In this document: in pieces, positions 5,875 through 6,298 of the stretch
Numbering within the stretch: position 1 is the stretch's first letter
Layout: each line of letters starts with the position of its first letter
Assembly (NCBI GenBank): GCA_012523655.1
Contig: JAAYTV010000723.1
Span: 1-6,298 of the forward strand
DNA: 6,298 bases
Direction of reading: 5' to 3'
Origin: a bacterium
GTDB lineage: Bacteria; Zhuqueibacterota; Zhuqueibacteria; Residuimicrobiales; Residuimicrobiaceae
Notes under the pieces: model-generated
What the model saw: only the letters and a program-made list of their open reading frames with translations
The model's database searches: none
Told to the model about the DNA's origin: nothing
Made by a program: the position numbers and the translations under genes

Positions 5875-6298
5875 CAGGGTCCAGCCGCGGGTCTTCCAAC
5901 AAATTGACCTCGGCGATCGCCCGGGTCGTCTGAAAGGGTATGAAAAAACTTTTAATTTCACATGGCCGAAAATGCGCGGTCACTTCGCGTCCGATCATAG
6001 GCAAAAGCAGGTGGGCGTTCGTTTCTCGGCCGTCAAGTTCAAGACAGCGCAGGATGAATCCATCGCCTTCTTCCGCCGGCTTGATCGCCACCGCAGCGAT
6101 GTTCGCCGCATCGATCGCCACTGTGGAACCGTCGGCCGAGAGAATGCCCGGGTGGCGATGGGTCGGTATCAGGACCGGTTTTTGAGCGAAAACCAGGGCC
6201 TGGCCGGGAATCCCTGCCTCGCGCCAATCCCCCTCGTGCACGATCATACGGTAATGAAACGTATGCATTCCCTGCTCCATGGGTTCATAGCCGTCTTC
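5864..6298 (-). CDS. C-terminal end of a probable GH38 alpha-mannosidase, 5'-partial
   Basis: The minus-strand frame is open to the window edge: codons for EDGYEP precede the Met at 6280-6278, so that Met is internal. The 144 residues seen are the C-terminus of a much larger protein. They match the C-terminal beta-sandwich region of family 38 alpha-mannosidases (retaining enzymes that hydrolyse alpha-mannosides, as in N-glycans): MEQGMHTFHYR (7-17), HEGDWREAG (21-29), THRHPGIL (46-53), IKPAEEGDGFILRCLELDGRE (72-92; family wording K-x-AE-D/E-GDG then IxR), FRPCEIKSFFI (110-119 region) and EVNLLED (130-136). The catalytic domain and metal-binding residues lie outside the window, so activity, substrate and any signal peptide cannot be judged. 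It lies 160 nt upstream of the SGNH gene on the same strand and fits a glycan-degradation locus. A different enzyme with a similar beta-sandwich C-terminus is the main alternative. Confidence 0.75.
   Translation of the reverse strand, partial: EDGYEPMEQGMHTFHYRMIVHEGDWREAGIPGQALVFAQKPVLIPTHRHPGILSADGSTVAIDAANIAAVAIKPAEEGDGFILRCLELDGRETNAHLLLPMIGREVTAHFRPCEIKSFFIPFQTTRAIAEVNLLEDPRLDPEPA

Noticed and set aside
1412..5920. Octamer GCGATCGC three times (1412-1419, 4082-4089, 5913-5920), resembling the cyanobacterial HIP1 repeat
   Set aside because: All three copies are in frame and encode Ala-Ile-Ala as GCG ATC GCC in purC, GH20 and the GH38-like gene, so codon preference explains them. Gene content gives no other sign of a cyanobacterium.

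Overview
The window holds five protein-coding genes and almost no empty space. One gene on the plus strand (selB, 5' end missing) meets four minus-strand genes tail to tail. In their order of transcription, the four are: the C-terminal end of a probable GH38 alpha-mannosidase, a secreted protein with two SGNH/GDSL hydrolase domains, a secreted GH20 beta-N-acetylhexosaminidase, and purC. Nothing seen indicates phage, plasmid, CRISPR, an insertion sequence, tRNA or rRNA.

Organism: ATG starts with AAGGAG/GGAGG-type ribosome binding sites and Sec-type signal peptides point to a free-living or gut/sediment bacterium, probably Gram-negative, with a moderately GC-rich genome. The selB gene implies that it makes selenoproteins. 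The extracellular glycosidases and esterase suit a saccharolytic heterotroph, such as a Bacteroidota/FCB-type or similar uncultured lineage. This is inference from gene content; no marker in the window fixes the phylum.

Layout: 2-1381 (+) SelB from the start of translation-factor domain II to its C-terminus. 1378-2169 (-) PurC, whose stop codon overlaps that of selB within the tetramer TTAA. 2170-2244 is a short gap without a convincing promoter or terminator. 2245-4287 (-) GH20 hexosaminidase. An 18-nt gap carries its ribosome binding site. 4306-5703 (-) tandem SGNH hydrolase. 5704-5863 is a 160-nt gap with a candidate promoter and a leader containing alternative short hairpins. 5864-6298 (-) is the C-terminal end of the GH38-like protein, which continues beyond the window edge.

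How the genes work together: the SGNH protein and the hexosaminidase are clearly one transcription unit. With the alpha-mannosidase just upstream they look like a small locus for taking apart mannose- and N-acetylhexosamine-containing glycans (N-glycan-like glycoprotein sugars or decorated polysaccharides). The two SGNH domains would remove acyl groups that block the glycosidases. purC (purine synthesis) and selB (selenocysteine insertion) are housekeeping neighbours with no evident functional tie to the glycan genes. The most unusual points are the two-domain SGNH enzyme beside GH20 and GH38, the mutually exclusive hairpins in its leader, the stop-on-stop convergent junction, and a substituted motif in PurC.
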